64,000 bases of DNA from positions 1,099,230 to 1,163,229 of the forward strand of contig NZ_JASJAP010000001.1 in the NCBI RefSeq assembly GCF_030066995.1, in the 5' to 3' direction. This stretch comes from Erythrobacter sp. GTDB lineage: Bacteria; Pseudomonadota; Alphaproteobacteria; Sphingomonadales; Sphingomonadaceae. The position numbers and the translations under genes are program-made. Below the pieces are notes generated by a model. That model was not told the origin of the DNA. It saw only the letters and a list, made by a program, of their open reading frames with translations, and did no database searches. Of this stretch, positions 7,995 through 17,268 are shown in pieces; the first letter of the stretch is position 1, and every line of letters starts with the position of its first letter.

Positions 7995-8012
7995 TCCCCG
8001 CCTACGCGGGGA
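7995..8012. repeat. Small GC-rich palindrome TCCCCGC-GCGGGGA
   Basis: Seven-base arms TCCCCGC and GCGGGGA flank a 4-base loop. It marks the exact place where the lepA ghost loses homology to lepA. The same motif is common in bacterial intergenic repeats; only one copy was seen here. Confidence 0.7.
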
Positions 8013-8051
8013 CAGGCCGCCCTGCGGGCGCTCCCGCATCCAAAATGAGTG

Positions 8052-9869
8052 TTACTCTTCACCCATGCGTAATGCCGCGATGAAGGCTTCTTGAGGAATT
8101 GAGACGTTCCCGTACTCTCTCATTTTGGCCTTGCCCTTCTTCTGCTTCTCCAGCAGCTTCTTCTTGCGGCTGATGTCGCCCCCGTAGCACTTCGCCGTCA
8201 CATCCTTGCGCAGGGCGGCGATGGTTTCGCGGGCGATGATCTTGCCGCCCAAGGCCGCCTGGATCGGGATCTTGAAGAGGTGGCGCGGGATGAGGTCTTT
8301 CAGGCGCTCGCACATGCCGCGCCCGCGCTCTTCGGCGACCGAGCGGTGGACGATAAGCGAAAGCGCGTCGACCGGCTCGTTGTTGACGAGGATGTTCATT
8401 TTCACAAGGTCGCCCTCGCGGCTGCCGATCTGCTCGTAATCGAAGCTCGCATAGCCGCGGCTGATCGATTTCAGGCGGTCGTAGAAGTCGAACACGACTT
8501 CGTTCAGGGGCAGCTCATAGGTCACCTGCGCGCGCCCGCCCACGTAAGTCAGCTCTTTCTGGACGCCGCGCCGGTCCTGGCACAGCTTCAGGATCGCGCC
8601 GAGATAGTCGTCGGGCGTGTAGATCACCGCCTTGATCCACGGCTCCTCGATCCTATCGATGCGGTTCACATCGGGCCAGTCGGCGGGGTTGTGAATATCG
8701 ACCACGGTGGCCTCTTCGGTCTTGGTCTTGGCGAGGTGGACGCGGTAGACCACGGAGGGCGCGGTGGTGATGAGATCGAGATCGTATTCTCTGGAGAGGC
8801 GCTCCTGAATGATTTCGAGGTGCAGGAGGCCGAGGAACCCGGCGCGAAAGCCGAAGCCCAGGGCAGCCGAGCTTTCCATCTCGAAGGAGAAGCTCGCATC
8901 GTTCAGCCGCAGCTTGCCGATGCTCTCGCGCAGTTTCTCAAAGTCCGCCGCATCGACCGGGAAGAGGCCGCAAAAGACCACGGGCTGGACTTCCTTGTAG
9001 CCCGGCAGCGGGTCTGTGGCGCCGGCCTTCACGGTGGTGATCGTGTCGCCGACGCGGGCCTGTTCGACTTCCTTGATCTGCGCTGTGATGAAGCCGATTT
9101 CGCCCGGGCCAAGCTCGGTGAGGTCGGTGCGCTTGGGGGTAAAGCAGCCCACGCGGTCGACAAGGTGCTGCGTGCCGCCCTGCATGAAGCGGATGTTCTG
9201 GCCCTTGGTGAGCGCGCCTTCGATGACGCGCACGAGGATGACGACGCCGAGATAGGGATCGTACCAGCTATCGACGAGGGAGGCCTTGAGCGGCTTGTCG
9301 CGCGTGCCCAAAGGCGGCGGGATCCTGGCGACGACGGCTTCGAGCACGTCCTCGATGCCGATGCCGGTCTTGGCGCTGGCGAGCACGGCGTCGCTGGCGT
9401 CGAGGCCGATGACTTCCTCGATCTCCTGGCGAACGCGCTCGGGCTCGGCGGCGGGCAGGTCGACCTTGTTGATGACGGGGACGATTTCGTGGTCGTGCTC
9501 GATCGACTGGTAGACATTGGCGAGGGTTTGCGCCTCGACGCCCTGGGCGGCGTCGACGACGAGGAGTGCGCCCTCGCACGCGGCAAGGCTGCGCGAGACC
9601 TCGTAGGCGAAGTCGACATGGCCGGGGGTGTCCATGAGGTTGAGCTGGTAGGTCTCGCCGTTTTTGGCGGTGTAGGTGAGGCGGACGGTCTGGGCCTTGA
9701 TGGTGATGCCGCGCTCGCGCTCGATATCCATGTTATCAAGGACTTGCGCGGACATCTCGCGCTCGGTGAGGCCGCCGGTGAACTGGATCAGCCGGTCCGC
9801 GAGGGTGGACTTGCCGTGGTCGATGTGAGCAATGATCGAAAAATTGCGGATTTTTGAAAGGTCAGTCAT
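8052..9869 (-). CDS. lepA: Elongation factor 4 (LepA)
   Basis: LepA/EF4 is a ribosome-associated GTPase that acts on stalled or mis-translocated ribosomes. The 605-aa protein begins [20 protein letters not shown] and shows the full G-domain set: G1 [10 protein letters not shown]2 RGITIKAQ, G3 DTPGHVDF and G4 NKVDLP. It also has the EF4-specific C-terminal domain ([18 protein letters not shown]). Length is normal. The GTG one codon upstream is an alternative start. Nothing in the gene itself is damaged, but a divergent copy of its last 18 codons lies just downstream. Confidence 0.97.
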   Translation of the reverse strand: MTDLSKIRNFSIIAHIDHGKSTLADRLIQFTGGLTEREMSAQVLDNMDIERERGITIKAQTVRLTYTAKNGETYQLNLMDTPGHVDFAYEVSRSLAACEGALLVVDAAQGVEAQTLANVYQSIEHDHEIVPVINKVDLPAAEPERVRQEIEEVIGLDASDAVLASAKTGIGIEDVLEAVVARIPPPLGTRDKPLKASLVDSWYDPYLGVVILVRVIEGALTKGQNIRFMQGGTQHLVDRVGCFTPKRTDLTELGPGEIGFITAQIKEVEQARVGDTITTVKAGATDPLPGYKEVQPVVFCGLFPVDAADFEKLRESIGKLRLNDASFSFEMESSAALGFGFRAGFLGLLHLEIIQERLSREYDLDLITTAPSVVYRVHLAKTKTEEATVVDIHNPADWPDVNRIDRIEEPWIKAVIYTPDDYLGAILKLCQDRRGVQKELTYVGGRAQVTYELPLNEVVFDFYDRLKSISRGYASFDYEQIGSREGDLVKMNILVNNEPVDALSLIVHRSVAEERGRGMCERLKDLIPRHLFKIPIQAALGGKIIARETIAALRKDVTAKCYGGDISRKKKLLEKQKKGKAKMREYGNVSIPQEAFIAALRMGEE

Positions 9870-9981
9870 CACCCGCGCAAATAACCACAGGAAAGCTCTG
9901 TGTCATTCGCGAAAAATGCAAATGACTTAGGGTCGTTGGCTGAATTGCAATCGGGCGAAGTGAAGCAGCGCGCGCGGATTG

Positions 9982-12183
9982 TTACGCGATTTCGCGTGTC
10001 GTGGTTCGCGAATAGCCAAATTGCGGGACGCTGCCCGTTTTGGCCGCGACCCCGCCTTGCATCGCTTTGTAATTGCCCGCGGAAAGCGCAGCGAGCGGCG
10101 CGCCCGCCGCCGCCAGAGCGTAGGGGCTGACCCGGTTGCGTGTGCACAGCCCGCCTGCGCCGTCTTCGATCAGGGCCGTCTCGAACTCGAGACCCTGAAT
10201 GTCGCCATTCGTGCGAATGACCGTCGCGACAGCGAGCTGCCCACCGCCCAGATCGACCACGAACTGAGTGCCCTTGGGAACGTCTTCCAACCCTTCGATC
10301 AGCGCGCCGGTCTTCGACAGGTTGCGCAGCGTCACCTCATAGGAGTGATCGTCGTGGATCACCTGAATCTTGCGGAACACGGTCCGTCGCCGCGCGCGCT
10401 TGGTGCGGTCTTCGCCGGGCGGGAGGGTCCAAGCACCGCCGATGAACTCGGTCTCGACCGTTTCCTTGTCGACGGGCTCGGCGTAGATCGCACCCTGCAC
10501 ACAGCCGACGCCGCAATCGCCGATCACCGCCATGAGCTCGGGCGTGTCGATACCGGTGGCGATCGTGTCCATCTCCAGCGCACCGGCAAGCGCCACGATC
10601 GCCTTCACCAGTCCCGTCTCGCGCGCGTCCACCCGCTCGATCTCGGCGATCAGCTTTTGATCGATCTTGATCGTATCGAACGGGGCGCGGCGCAGATAGG
10701 CGAGCGAGGAATAGCCACTGCCGAACTCATCGAGCGTCAAACGCACGCCCATCTTGAAGAGCGATCCAAGGATCCGGTCCGCCGCTTCGCTGTCGCCGAA
10801 GAAGAGGTCTTCCCCCACCTCAAGATCGAGACGGCTCGGCGCGAGACCGGATTCCTGAAGCGCCTGCGCGACGTCGTCCAGGAAATTGTCGGCCTTGAGC
10901 AGAGTTAGCGGAATGTTGACCGCGATGCGCACGCTTTCGGGCCAGTTTGCAGCGAGGCGGCAGGCTTCGTTGATCGCCCACAGGCTTACCTCATTGACCT
11001 GATCCGACCCGTCGAGGATCTGCGCGAATTCCTCCTCATCGATATAGCCCCGTTCCGGATGCTGCCAGCATATGTGTGTTTCAAGCGAACGCACAATCTT
11101 GGTCTCGGCGTCGACAATCGGTTCAAAGCGCAGCGCGAGCTGTTCGTCGCGAACCGCGTCGCCAAGGTTTTCGCTGAGGCGACGGCGAAAAATCGCTTCG
11201 AATTCCAGATCGGCCGTAAAGAAACGATACTGCCCTCGCCCGCCATTCTTCGCGGCGTAAAGCGCAAGGTCCGCCGAGCGCACGATCTGCGCGCCGGTCA
11301 CCCCATCGTGCGGGGCAATCGCTATCCCGACCGAGCAACCGATAACGCAGCGGCCTTCTTCGAGCGAGTAAGGCTGCTTGAGCATCGTAATGATCTTGGA
11401 AGCAATCTCGCCGAGCTCTCCGCGATCGTCCATGTCCGGCAGCAGAACCTGAAACTCGTCGCCGCCCAGTCGACCGATCTCGCAATCTCGCCCGATGGCG
11501 CGTTTGAGCCGCGCGCTGACCTGCTTGAGCAATTCGTCGCCTGCCGCATGGCCCAGCGTGTCGTTGACCTGCTTGAAGCGGTCGAGGTCGAGCATGATGA
11601 CCGCGCAATTGCGTTTGGCGGCCTTGAACGCGGTCAGCGTGGTCTCGATGATATGCGCCATGCGGTGCCGGTTAGAGAGCCCCGTGAGCGAATCGTAACG
11701 CGCCAGGCGCTCGGTTTCCTGCTCGCGGTGGTAATCCTCGGTTATGTCCGCGCCGGTGCCGCGGAAACCGCTGAATTTCCCACCCTCGAAAATCGGGTGC
11801 CCGGCAAGGCGCAAGACCGCACCGTCCGAGCGGCGCACCGACTGCACCGCCAGCCCGGAGAACGCCTTGTGCGTGTTGAGCAGCAGCGACAACGGCTTGG
11901 GGCTGCGTTCGTTTGTGGCGGGATCAAACAGATCGGGCAGCGGCTTGCCGATCAGATCTTCAAGCGGAATTTCAAGGCGTTCGGCAAGCGCGGGGCTGAG
12001 ATAGGTCAGGTGGCCTTCTTCATCGCTCGCCCAGAACCACCCAAGGCCCGATTGCTCGAGCTGGTCGAGCATCATGACTTTCTGAGCGTCAGACAGCGTC
12101 TGCGGCACGGTCTTGAACCGCCACTTGGACGACTTCGCTGCCGACTTCGCGCTTCCTGATGACAAAAGGCCTTTGAGGGGCAC
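9982..12183 (-). CDS. PAS-GGDEF-(degenerate EAL)-PilZ protein
   Basis: The 733-aa cytosolic protein has PAS (about 40-150), GGDEF (about 160-320), EAL (about 335-575) and a PilZ-like domain (about 600-680). The diguanylate cyclase site is intact: RLGGDEFQVLL at about 240. The EAL half is eroded: the EALxR signature reads ETHIC, the DDFGTG loop reads DEFGSG, and the catalytic AEGVE segment reads ATGID, losing its glutamate. It is therefore predicted to make cyclic di-GMP or sense it, not degrade it. PilZ should bind the dinucleotide, though its RxxxR motif is weak. It is followed upstream by a paralogue with an intact EAL. Confidence 0.88.
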   Translation of the reverse strand: MPLKGLLSSGSAKSAAKSSKWRFKTVPQTLSDAQKVMMLDQLEQSGLGWFWASDEEGHLTYLSPALAERLEIPLEDLIGKPLPDLFDPATNERSPKPLSLLLNTHKAFSGLAVQSVRRSDGAVLRLAGHPIFEGGKFSGFRGTGADITEDYHREQETERLARYDSLTGLSNRHRMAHIIETTLTAFKAAKRNCAVIMLDLDRFKQVNDTLGHAAGDELLKQVSARLKRAIGRDCEIGRLGGDEFQVLLPDMDDRGELGEIASKIITMLKQPYSLEEGRCVIGCSVGIAIAPHDGVTGAQIVRSADLALYAAKNGGRGQYRFFTADLEFEAIFRRRLSENLGDAVRDEQLALRFEPIVDAETKIVRSLETHICWQHPERGYIDEEEFAQILDGSDQVNEVSLWAINEACRLAANWPESVRIAVNIPLTLLKADNFLDDVAQALQESGLAPSRLDLEVGEDLFFGDSEAADRILGSLFKMGVRLTLDEFGSGYSSLAYLRRAPFDTIKIDQKLIAEIERVDARETGLVKAIVALAGALEMDTIATGIDTPELMAVIGDCGVGCVQGAIYAEPVDKETVETEFIGGAWTLPPGEDRTKRARRRTVFRKIQVIHDDHSYEVTLRNLSKTGALIEGLEDVPKGTQFVVDLGGGQLAVATVIRTNGDIQGLEFETALIEDGAGGLCTRNRVSPYALAAAGAPLAALSAGNYKAMQGGVAAKTGSVPQFGYSRTTTREIA

Positions 12184-12358
12184 TTCGCCAAATCCTTCCC
12201 GATTGCATGCCTCGCCGCGTTCTGGCGATTGCGCTTGTGTAAAGCCAATTGGTTAGTTTTGACCTAATTCGCGGCGCAAAAAAAGACTCGCGCCTGCGGC
12301 GAATCGCCATCGCCGCTGCGGCGTGCATTGAACGGATTGTACGTGTCGTCAGCGGGTA

Positions 12359-15160
12359 TTAGATGCCGCCACGGCCTGCGAAGGACTTCACCTGTGGGCG
12401 CTCATGAAGCATCGCGAAGGTGCCATCCGCGCGCCGTCGCAAGGGGTCGCGGAATTCGACGCCGACACGGTTCTCACGCGACCAGCGCACTTGCGCTTCG
12501 ACGCACTTGCCCGGCGAAAACTCGATCCGGATCGCGCTGCCCACCGGCATGTTCCAAAGCCCTTCAACCAAGGCACCGCCGTCGGAGATGTTGCGAATAT
12601 TCGCGGTCAGGCGGTTGTCGCGATGGATAATCGTGACGCGGCGCAGAAGCACCTGGCGCGGATGGCGCGCCGCTCTTGGCCCTTCAGCCTGCGCCGCCAG
12701 GTTGCCCCGCACCAGCTCAGTCGCCTCTTCGGCATCGAGCGGCTGATGGTAGATATAGCCCTGCACGTGGCTGCACCCGAGCAGGCGGATCAGTTCCAGT
12801 TCGTCCAGCGTCTCCACGCCCTCAGCGGTCGTATCCATACTGAGCGCTTCGGCAAGCGAGGTGATAGAGGCGATGATCGCTCCGTTGCGGCTGCCATCCT
12901 CGGTCGCGCCGCGCACGAAGCTCTGATCGATCTTGATCTTGTCGAACGGCGCTTTCTTCAGATATCCGAGCGAAGAATACCCCGTCCCGAAATCGTCGAG
13001 CGCCAAACGCACTCCCACTCGCTTGAGCGCCTTGAACATTGCGTCCGTGCCCGAACTGTCGTTGAGGAACACGCTTTCGGTAATCTCAAGCTCAAGTCGA
13101 GCCGGCTCGACGCCAGCATGCGCCAGCGCGTTGGCAACGTGGGTGGCAAGCTCAAGGTTGGAAAATTGCAGCGGCGAGACATTGACCGCGCACCGGATCG
13201 TATCGGGCCAACGCGCCAGATCCGCACACGCGGTGCGAAGCGCCCACTGCCCCATCTGATCGATCAACCCTGCGTCCTCGGCGATGGGGATGAACTTTTC
13301 CGGCGAGATAAAGCCGCGCTTGGGGTGGTTCCACCGCATCAGCGCTTCAAAGCCGACGATCTTCTCGGTCGCGGCGTAGACGACCGGTTGATAATAGAGC
13401 GACAAACCGCCGGTCTGGATCGCCTCGCGCAGCTCTTGCTCAAGTTCCGCGCGTTCCTCGGCAGCCGAGTGCAAATCTTCCGCGTAAAAGCAGTGAACCC
13501 CGCGCCCGGCGTCCTTTGCGGCGTAGAGCGCCAGGTCGACATTGCGGATCAGGTCTTCGCTTGTCGTTCCGTCATCCGGCGCGATGGCCACCCCCACCGA
13601 CGCGCCGATTACGACGCTGTGACCGTCGATCGAATAGGGCTGCGAGAGCGACTGGATGATCTGCTTGGCCACGTGGACCAGCGCCTCGCGGTTGGCGTAG
13701 CCTGGAATGATCACCTGAAACTCGTCGCCGCCAAGGCGGCCGCAGCGCCCGATCCCGTCAAGCACGCGCTCAAGACGCTGCGCCACTTGTTTCAGCAGAG
13801 CGTCGCCCGCGGGGTGGCCCATCGTATCGTTGACCTGCTTGAACCGGTCGAGATCGAGCATCAGCACCGTGCAGGCACGGTCGCGTTCGCGAGGGGCAGC
13901 AAGGATCTGCTCCAGCGCCTCGCTCATCTGCACCCGGTTGGCGAGCCCGGTGAGCGAATCGTAGTGCGCAAGGCGCGTGACCTGCTGTTCGCTGCGCCGC
14001 TTCTCGGTCAGGTCGGTGCCGTGGCCGCGAAAGCCGCAAAAGTTGTTGAACGTGTCGTAAACCGGGCGCCCCGTAAGCGACCAGAAGCGCTCTTCCTCGC
14101 CCGAATTGGCCGCGAGCACCTCGATATCGCGAAAGGCTGAGCGCGCCGACAGGTGAAAGCCCAGCGTCCGCTCGGCGTCCGAAGCGCGAGCATCCTGATC
14201 GACGATCATGGTGAGCGGCTGTCCATGCAACGCGTCAACCGTCATCCCGATAACCTTCGCTGCTGCAGGTGAGATATAGCTGATGAGCCCGCGCCGGTCG
14301 GTTTCCCAGAACCAGCCCTGTCCGGTTTCCTCAAAACTGCGCAGGATGTCTTCCGCGCGCGCGGCCACTCGCTCGCGCGCTTCGGAGGCCAGGCGACGTC
14401 GCTCGGCCGCTGTCCATTCGAAGCGCGCAATAATGCCGAGCGCAAGCGCCGCTCCGATCACCGCCGAGACAGTCAGCGCCGAGGGATGAACCAGCGCGAA
14501 GGCGGCCCAGATCGAAATCTTGGCGGTAAACATCGCAACGATCCGCGCGCGATAAAGCGCCGCGGATGCAGCGTTGATACACACAAGACTGGCGACGGCC
14601 CATTGCCATGGGAGCCCAACGATCACCCAATTCGCAAACGCGTAGCCAGCAAGCGCCATGGGGAGCATGATCCCAATCACCATCAGCGCGTGTCGGACCT
14701 TGTCTGGCGTCTCAGCCCGGCGTTCCAGCTTCGCAAAGGGGGCGCCAAGCAGGATGAGAGCGATCGACGCGCCGGCCGCCACAAGCGCCAAGGGCGTGGG
14801 GATCGTCCGCGCAACTCCTCCTGCGATCAGGAAGGCGAGCAGCATGAAGAGCGCGAGCCCGCGCTGGTCTTGAGGCAGGTAATAATGGCTTTCGAACAGA
14901 GCCTCGCCGGCTGTCGCTCGATCATCGGGATGCGACCGTCGGCGATCTCGATCAACCGAACGGCGTTCGATGAAGGGTGTCTTTGCAGGGGAATCCGGCG
15001 TCGTCGTCGACTGGGGCTTGGAACCCAGGTGCACCGGATCGACCGTGTAAAGCGCCGATGCCTCGCGCGCGCCGAGGGCGCGATCGCGGGCGGCCCCCGC
15101 GCTCGCAGCGCTCGGGTTTACACGCGCCTCTGGCAGATTACGCAGTGGTCGGTTCACCAT
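12359..15160 (-). CDS. Membrane PAS-GGDEF-EAL-PilZ bifunctional protein
   Basis: The 933-aa protein starts with a long basic cytosolic leader (to about 100), then about four to five membrane helices (about 101-245), PAS (265-390), GGDEF (395-555, RLGGDEFQVII), EAL (570-815) and PilZ (835-920). All EAL landmarks are intact: GFEALMRW at 603, LDDFGTGYSS at 721 and TAEGVET at 778. It can in principle both make and hydrolyse cyclic di-GMP. It is a clear tandem paralogue of the gene downstream: the same domain order except that the second lacks membrane helices and has a decayed EAL. A 175-bp gap separates them, so separate promoters are possible. Confidence 0.9.
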   Translation of the reverse strand: MVNRPLRNLPEARVNPSAASAGAARDRALGAREASALYTVDPVHLGSKPQSTTTPDSPAKTPFIERRSVDRDRRRSHPDDRATAGEALFESHYYLPQDQRGLALFMLLAFLIAGGVARTIPTPLALVAAGASIALILLGAPFAKLERRAETPDKVRHALMVIGIMLPMALAGYAFANWVIVGLPWQWAVASLVCINAASAALYRARIVAMFTAKISIWAAFALVHPSALTVSAVIGAALALGIIARFEWTAAERRRLASEARERVAARAEDILRSFEETGQGWFWETDRRGLISYISPAAAKVIGMTVDALHGQPLTMIVDQDARASDAERTLGFHLSARSAFRDIEVLAANSGEEERFWSLTGRPVYDTFNNFCGFRGHGTDLTEKRRSEQQVTRLAHYDSLTGLANRVQMSEALEQILAAPRERDRACTVLMLDLDRFKQVNDTMGHPAGDALLKQVAQRLERVLDGIGRCGRLGGDEFQVIIPGYANREALVHVAKQIIQSLSQPYSIDGHSVVIGASVGVAIAPDDGTTSEDLIRNVDLALYAAKDAGRGVHCFYAEDLHSAAEERAELEQELREAIQTGGLSLYYQPVVYAATEKIVGFEALMRWNHPKRGFISPEKFIPIAEDAGLIDQMGQWALRTACADLARWPDTIRCAVNVSPLQFSNLELATHVANALAHAGVEPARLELEITESVFLNDSSGTDAMFKALKRVGVRLALDDFGTGYSSLGYLKKAPFDKIKIDQSFVRGATEDGSRNGAIIASITSLAEALSMDTTAEGVETLDELELIRLLGCSHVQGYIYHQPLDAEEATELVRGNLAAQAEGPRAARHPRQVLLRRVTIIHRDNRLTANIRNISDGGALVEGLWNMPVGSAIRIEFSPGKCVEAQVRWSRENRVGVEFRDPLRRRADGTFAMLHERPQVKSFAGRGGI

Positions 15161-15448
15161 TGAAATCGCATGCCGGGAACGCTTTGAAATCCGGTTAATT
15201 GCGCCTCTTAAGAAAGAACTACCGAGCCCCCTTGGGCAGCCTCAACACGCCCGGGATATTGCGCGGCGCTTGCGCGTTAACAAACGGCAGGGCATGTCTT
15301 GCCGCAAGGCCAAAGGCACGATTTCGTTCGCAGTCGGCTGAAAGGGAGCCGAGACAAAGGCTGAGAAATCGGCCCCAGCCCATCACAAATGGAACACCAA
15401 GTGCGCGCAAGCGGCGTTCATGGAGAGAGGAACCGAAAGGGGAATTCA

Positions 15449-17146
15449 ATGGCAGACGGCACAGTACAGCTCGAAAACGAGGCAGCGCAGTCAACCAACG
15501 CGCTCGGGCCGCTTATTGGCGTTGCGCGCGAGGACTTCGTGTCAGCGGTGGCGCTGTTGCTGCGCGAAACGGCTTCAGATCCCAGCCGGGCCTTCAAACA
15601 CGCGCGTTCGATGACGGAGGACATGGTCAAAATCATGACCGGGCGCAGCGATCTTCAGCCCGATCCCAAGGACAAGCGCTTCAAGGACCCGGCCTGGCAG
15701 TTCAACCCGTTCTTTCGCGCAGGGGCGCAATACTACCTCGCCGTGCAAAAGGGAATGCGCGGCTGGCTGGAAGAGCTTGAGCTAGACGAGCTGGAACGCA
15801 ACCGGGCCAACTTCATCGCCAACATCATTCTTGACGGCCTTGCCCCCACCAACACGCTGGCGGGCAACCCGATGGCGCAGAAACAGCTCATCAATTCGGG
15901 GGGCCTTAGCCTGATCAAGGGTCTGCAGAACGCCTACAAGGACCTGACGCAGAACAAGGGAATGGTCAGCCAGGTCGACAAGCGCCCTTTCAAACTGGGT
16001 GAGAACATCGCGACCTCCAAGGGCAGCGTTGTCCATCGCACCGAGATGTACGAGTTGATCCAGTACGCGCCGACCACCGATGAGGTGCATGAAATCCCGC
16101 AGCTCACCATCCCGCCGCAGATAAACAAGATGTACATCAACGATCTCTCGCCCGAGAAGTCGATCATCAAGTGGCAGGTCGATAACGGCCTGCAAACGTT
16201 CGTCATTTCCTGGCGCAATCCATCCAAAGAGCACGGCGTTTGGGGCATGGACGAGTACATCGCGAGCTGCGAAGAAGCGCTTCGGATCGTCTCGGACATT
16301 TCCGGCTCGAAGAAGGTCAACGTCTCGGCCGGTTGTTCGGGAGGGCAGACCGCCTCGGTGCTCGCCTCCAAGCTGGCGGCGACCAAGAACGACATTCTGG
16401 GCTCGCTGACGCTGATGGTGTGCGTGCTTCACCCCAAGCCAACCGATATCGAAGCGGGCTCGCTGGTCAGCGAGAACGGCCTCAAACTTGCTCGTCAGCG
16501 CGCGGCCAAGGCCGGCATCATCAAGGCCGATGACCTCGCGCGCGGCTTTGCCTGGCTGCGCCCCAACGATCTCATCTGGAACTACGTCATCAACAACTAT
16601 CTGCTGGGCATGGACCCGCCCGCATTTGATGTGCTGTTCTGGAATTCTGACGCGACGAACCTGTCCGCAAGCCTGATGGGCGATTTCCTTACGCTCTACG
16701 AAACGCTCGCCTTCTCGACGCCGGGCACGGTTGAAATGGCGGATCACAAGATCGACCTGACCAAGGTGACGGCCGATCTGTTCATTCTTGGCGGTGTCAC
16801 CGATCACATCACCCCGTGGAAGGCAACTTATCGCTCCACTCAGCTGTTTGGGTCGAAGAACGTGACCTATGTGCTTTCGCAATCGGGCCACATGCAAGCG
16901 ATCCTCAACCCGCCGGGCAATCCCAAGGCGAAGTACTTCATCCAGAAGAAGCGCGGCAAGCTGCCTGCGACCGCCGATGAGTGGCTGCAAGGGACCGAAG
17001 AGATCAAAGACAGCTGGTGGCCGCTTTGGGCCGAGTGGGTGCAGAAACGCGCGGGCAAGAAAGTCGCGGCGCCCAAGCAATTGGGCAACGCAACCTATAC
17101 CCCGCTTGATCCCGCTCCCGGACTCTACGTTGTCGAAGAAGTCTGA
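15449..17146 (+). CDS. phaC: Poly(3-hydroxyalkanoate) synthase, class II-like
   Basis: The enzyme polymerises (R)-3-hydroxyacyl-CoA into PHA granules. Start ATG 15449 follows a good ribosome site (gaaagggg) and gives 565 aa. The lipase-like box reads SAGCSGGQ with the nucleophilic Cys at residue 296, the catalytic Asp at 452 in GGVTDHITPW, and His at 481 in SQSGHMQAI. From memory these positions match Pseudomonas class II synthases almost exactly, pointing to medium-chain-length monomers. The next gene is a matching depolymerase. The 288-bp divergent gap upstream presumably holds its promoter. Confidence 0.9.
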   Translation: MADGTVQLENEAAQSTNALGPLIGVAREDFVSAVALLLRETASDPSRAFKHARSMTEDMVKIMTGRSDLQPDPKDKRFKDPAWQFNPFFRAGAQYYLAVQKGMRGWLEELELDELERNRANFIANIILDGLAPTNTLAGNPMAQKQLINSGGLSLIKGLQNAYKDLTQNKGMVSQVDKRPFKLGENIATSKGSVVHRTEMYELIQYAPTTDEVHEIPQLTIPPQINKMYINDLSPEKSIIKWQVDNGLQTFVISWRNPSKEHGVWGMDEYIASCEEALRIVSDISGSKKVNVSAGCSGGQTASVLASKLAATKNDILGSLTLMVCVLHPKPTDIEAGSLVSENGLKLARQRAAKAGIIKADDLARGFAWLRPNDLIWNYVINNYLLGMDPPAFDVLFWNSDATNLSASLMGDFLTLYETLAFSTPGTVEMADHKIDLTKVTADLFILGGVTDHITPWKATYRSTQLFGSKNVTYVLSQSGHMQAILNPPGNPKAKYFIQKKRGKLPATADEWLQGTEEIKDSWWPLWAEWVQKRAGKKVAAPKQLGNATYTPLDPAPGLYVVEEV

Positions 17147-17179
17147 TAAGGACACGCCCGCCCCGTAGGGATCCGGGGC

Positions 17180-17227
17180 ATGGCACAGGCAGAGCTCGCG
17201 AGGGATCGACGAGCCCTCCTGTGCCAT
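17180..17227 (+). promoter_or_regulatory. Long hairpin between phaC and phaZ
   Basis: A 10-bp perfect outer stem (ATGGCACAGG at 17180-17189 with CCTGTGCCAT at 17218-17227) and an inner GCTCG/CGAGC stem form a long hairpin followed only by ttcaca. With no real U-tract it may be an attenuator, processing site or weak terminator that sets the phaC:phaZ ratio. Confidence 0.55.
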
Positions 17228-17268
17228 TTCACAAGCGTAGTTTCGGATAGACAAGGACGGGTAAAATC

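Larger units (their letters stand above)
7624..8051. other. Repeat-filled intergenic region beyond lepA
   Basis: These 428 bp contain, in order, the antitoxin operator, a CTTCGACAAGCTCAG-family repeat (7712-7830), a GC-rich hairpin near 7905-7927, an 18-codon ghost of the LepA C-terminus (7936-7992) and a small palindrome (7995-8012). No intact gene is seen. Confidence 0.7.

Noticed and set aside
8280..9857. Long 525-codon plus-strand frame opposite lepA
   Set aside because: Antisense shadow of lepA caused by GC-rich codon bias; composition is Asp/Gly/Val/Leu repeats with no family features.
12404..14140. 578-codon plus-strand frame opposite the membrane GGDEF-EAL gene
   Set aside because: Shadow of a well-supported gene with intact catalytic motifs on the other strand.
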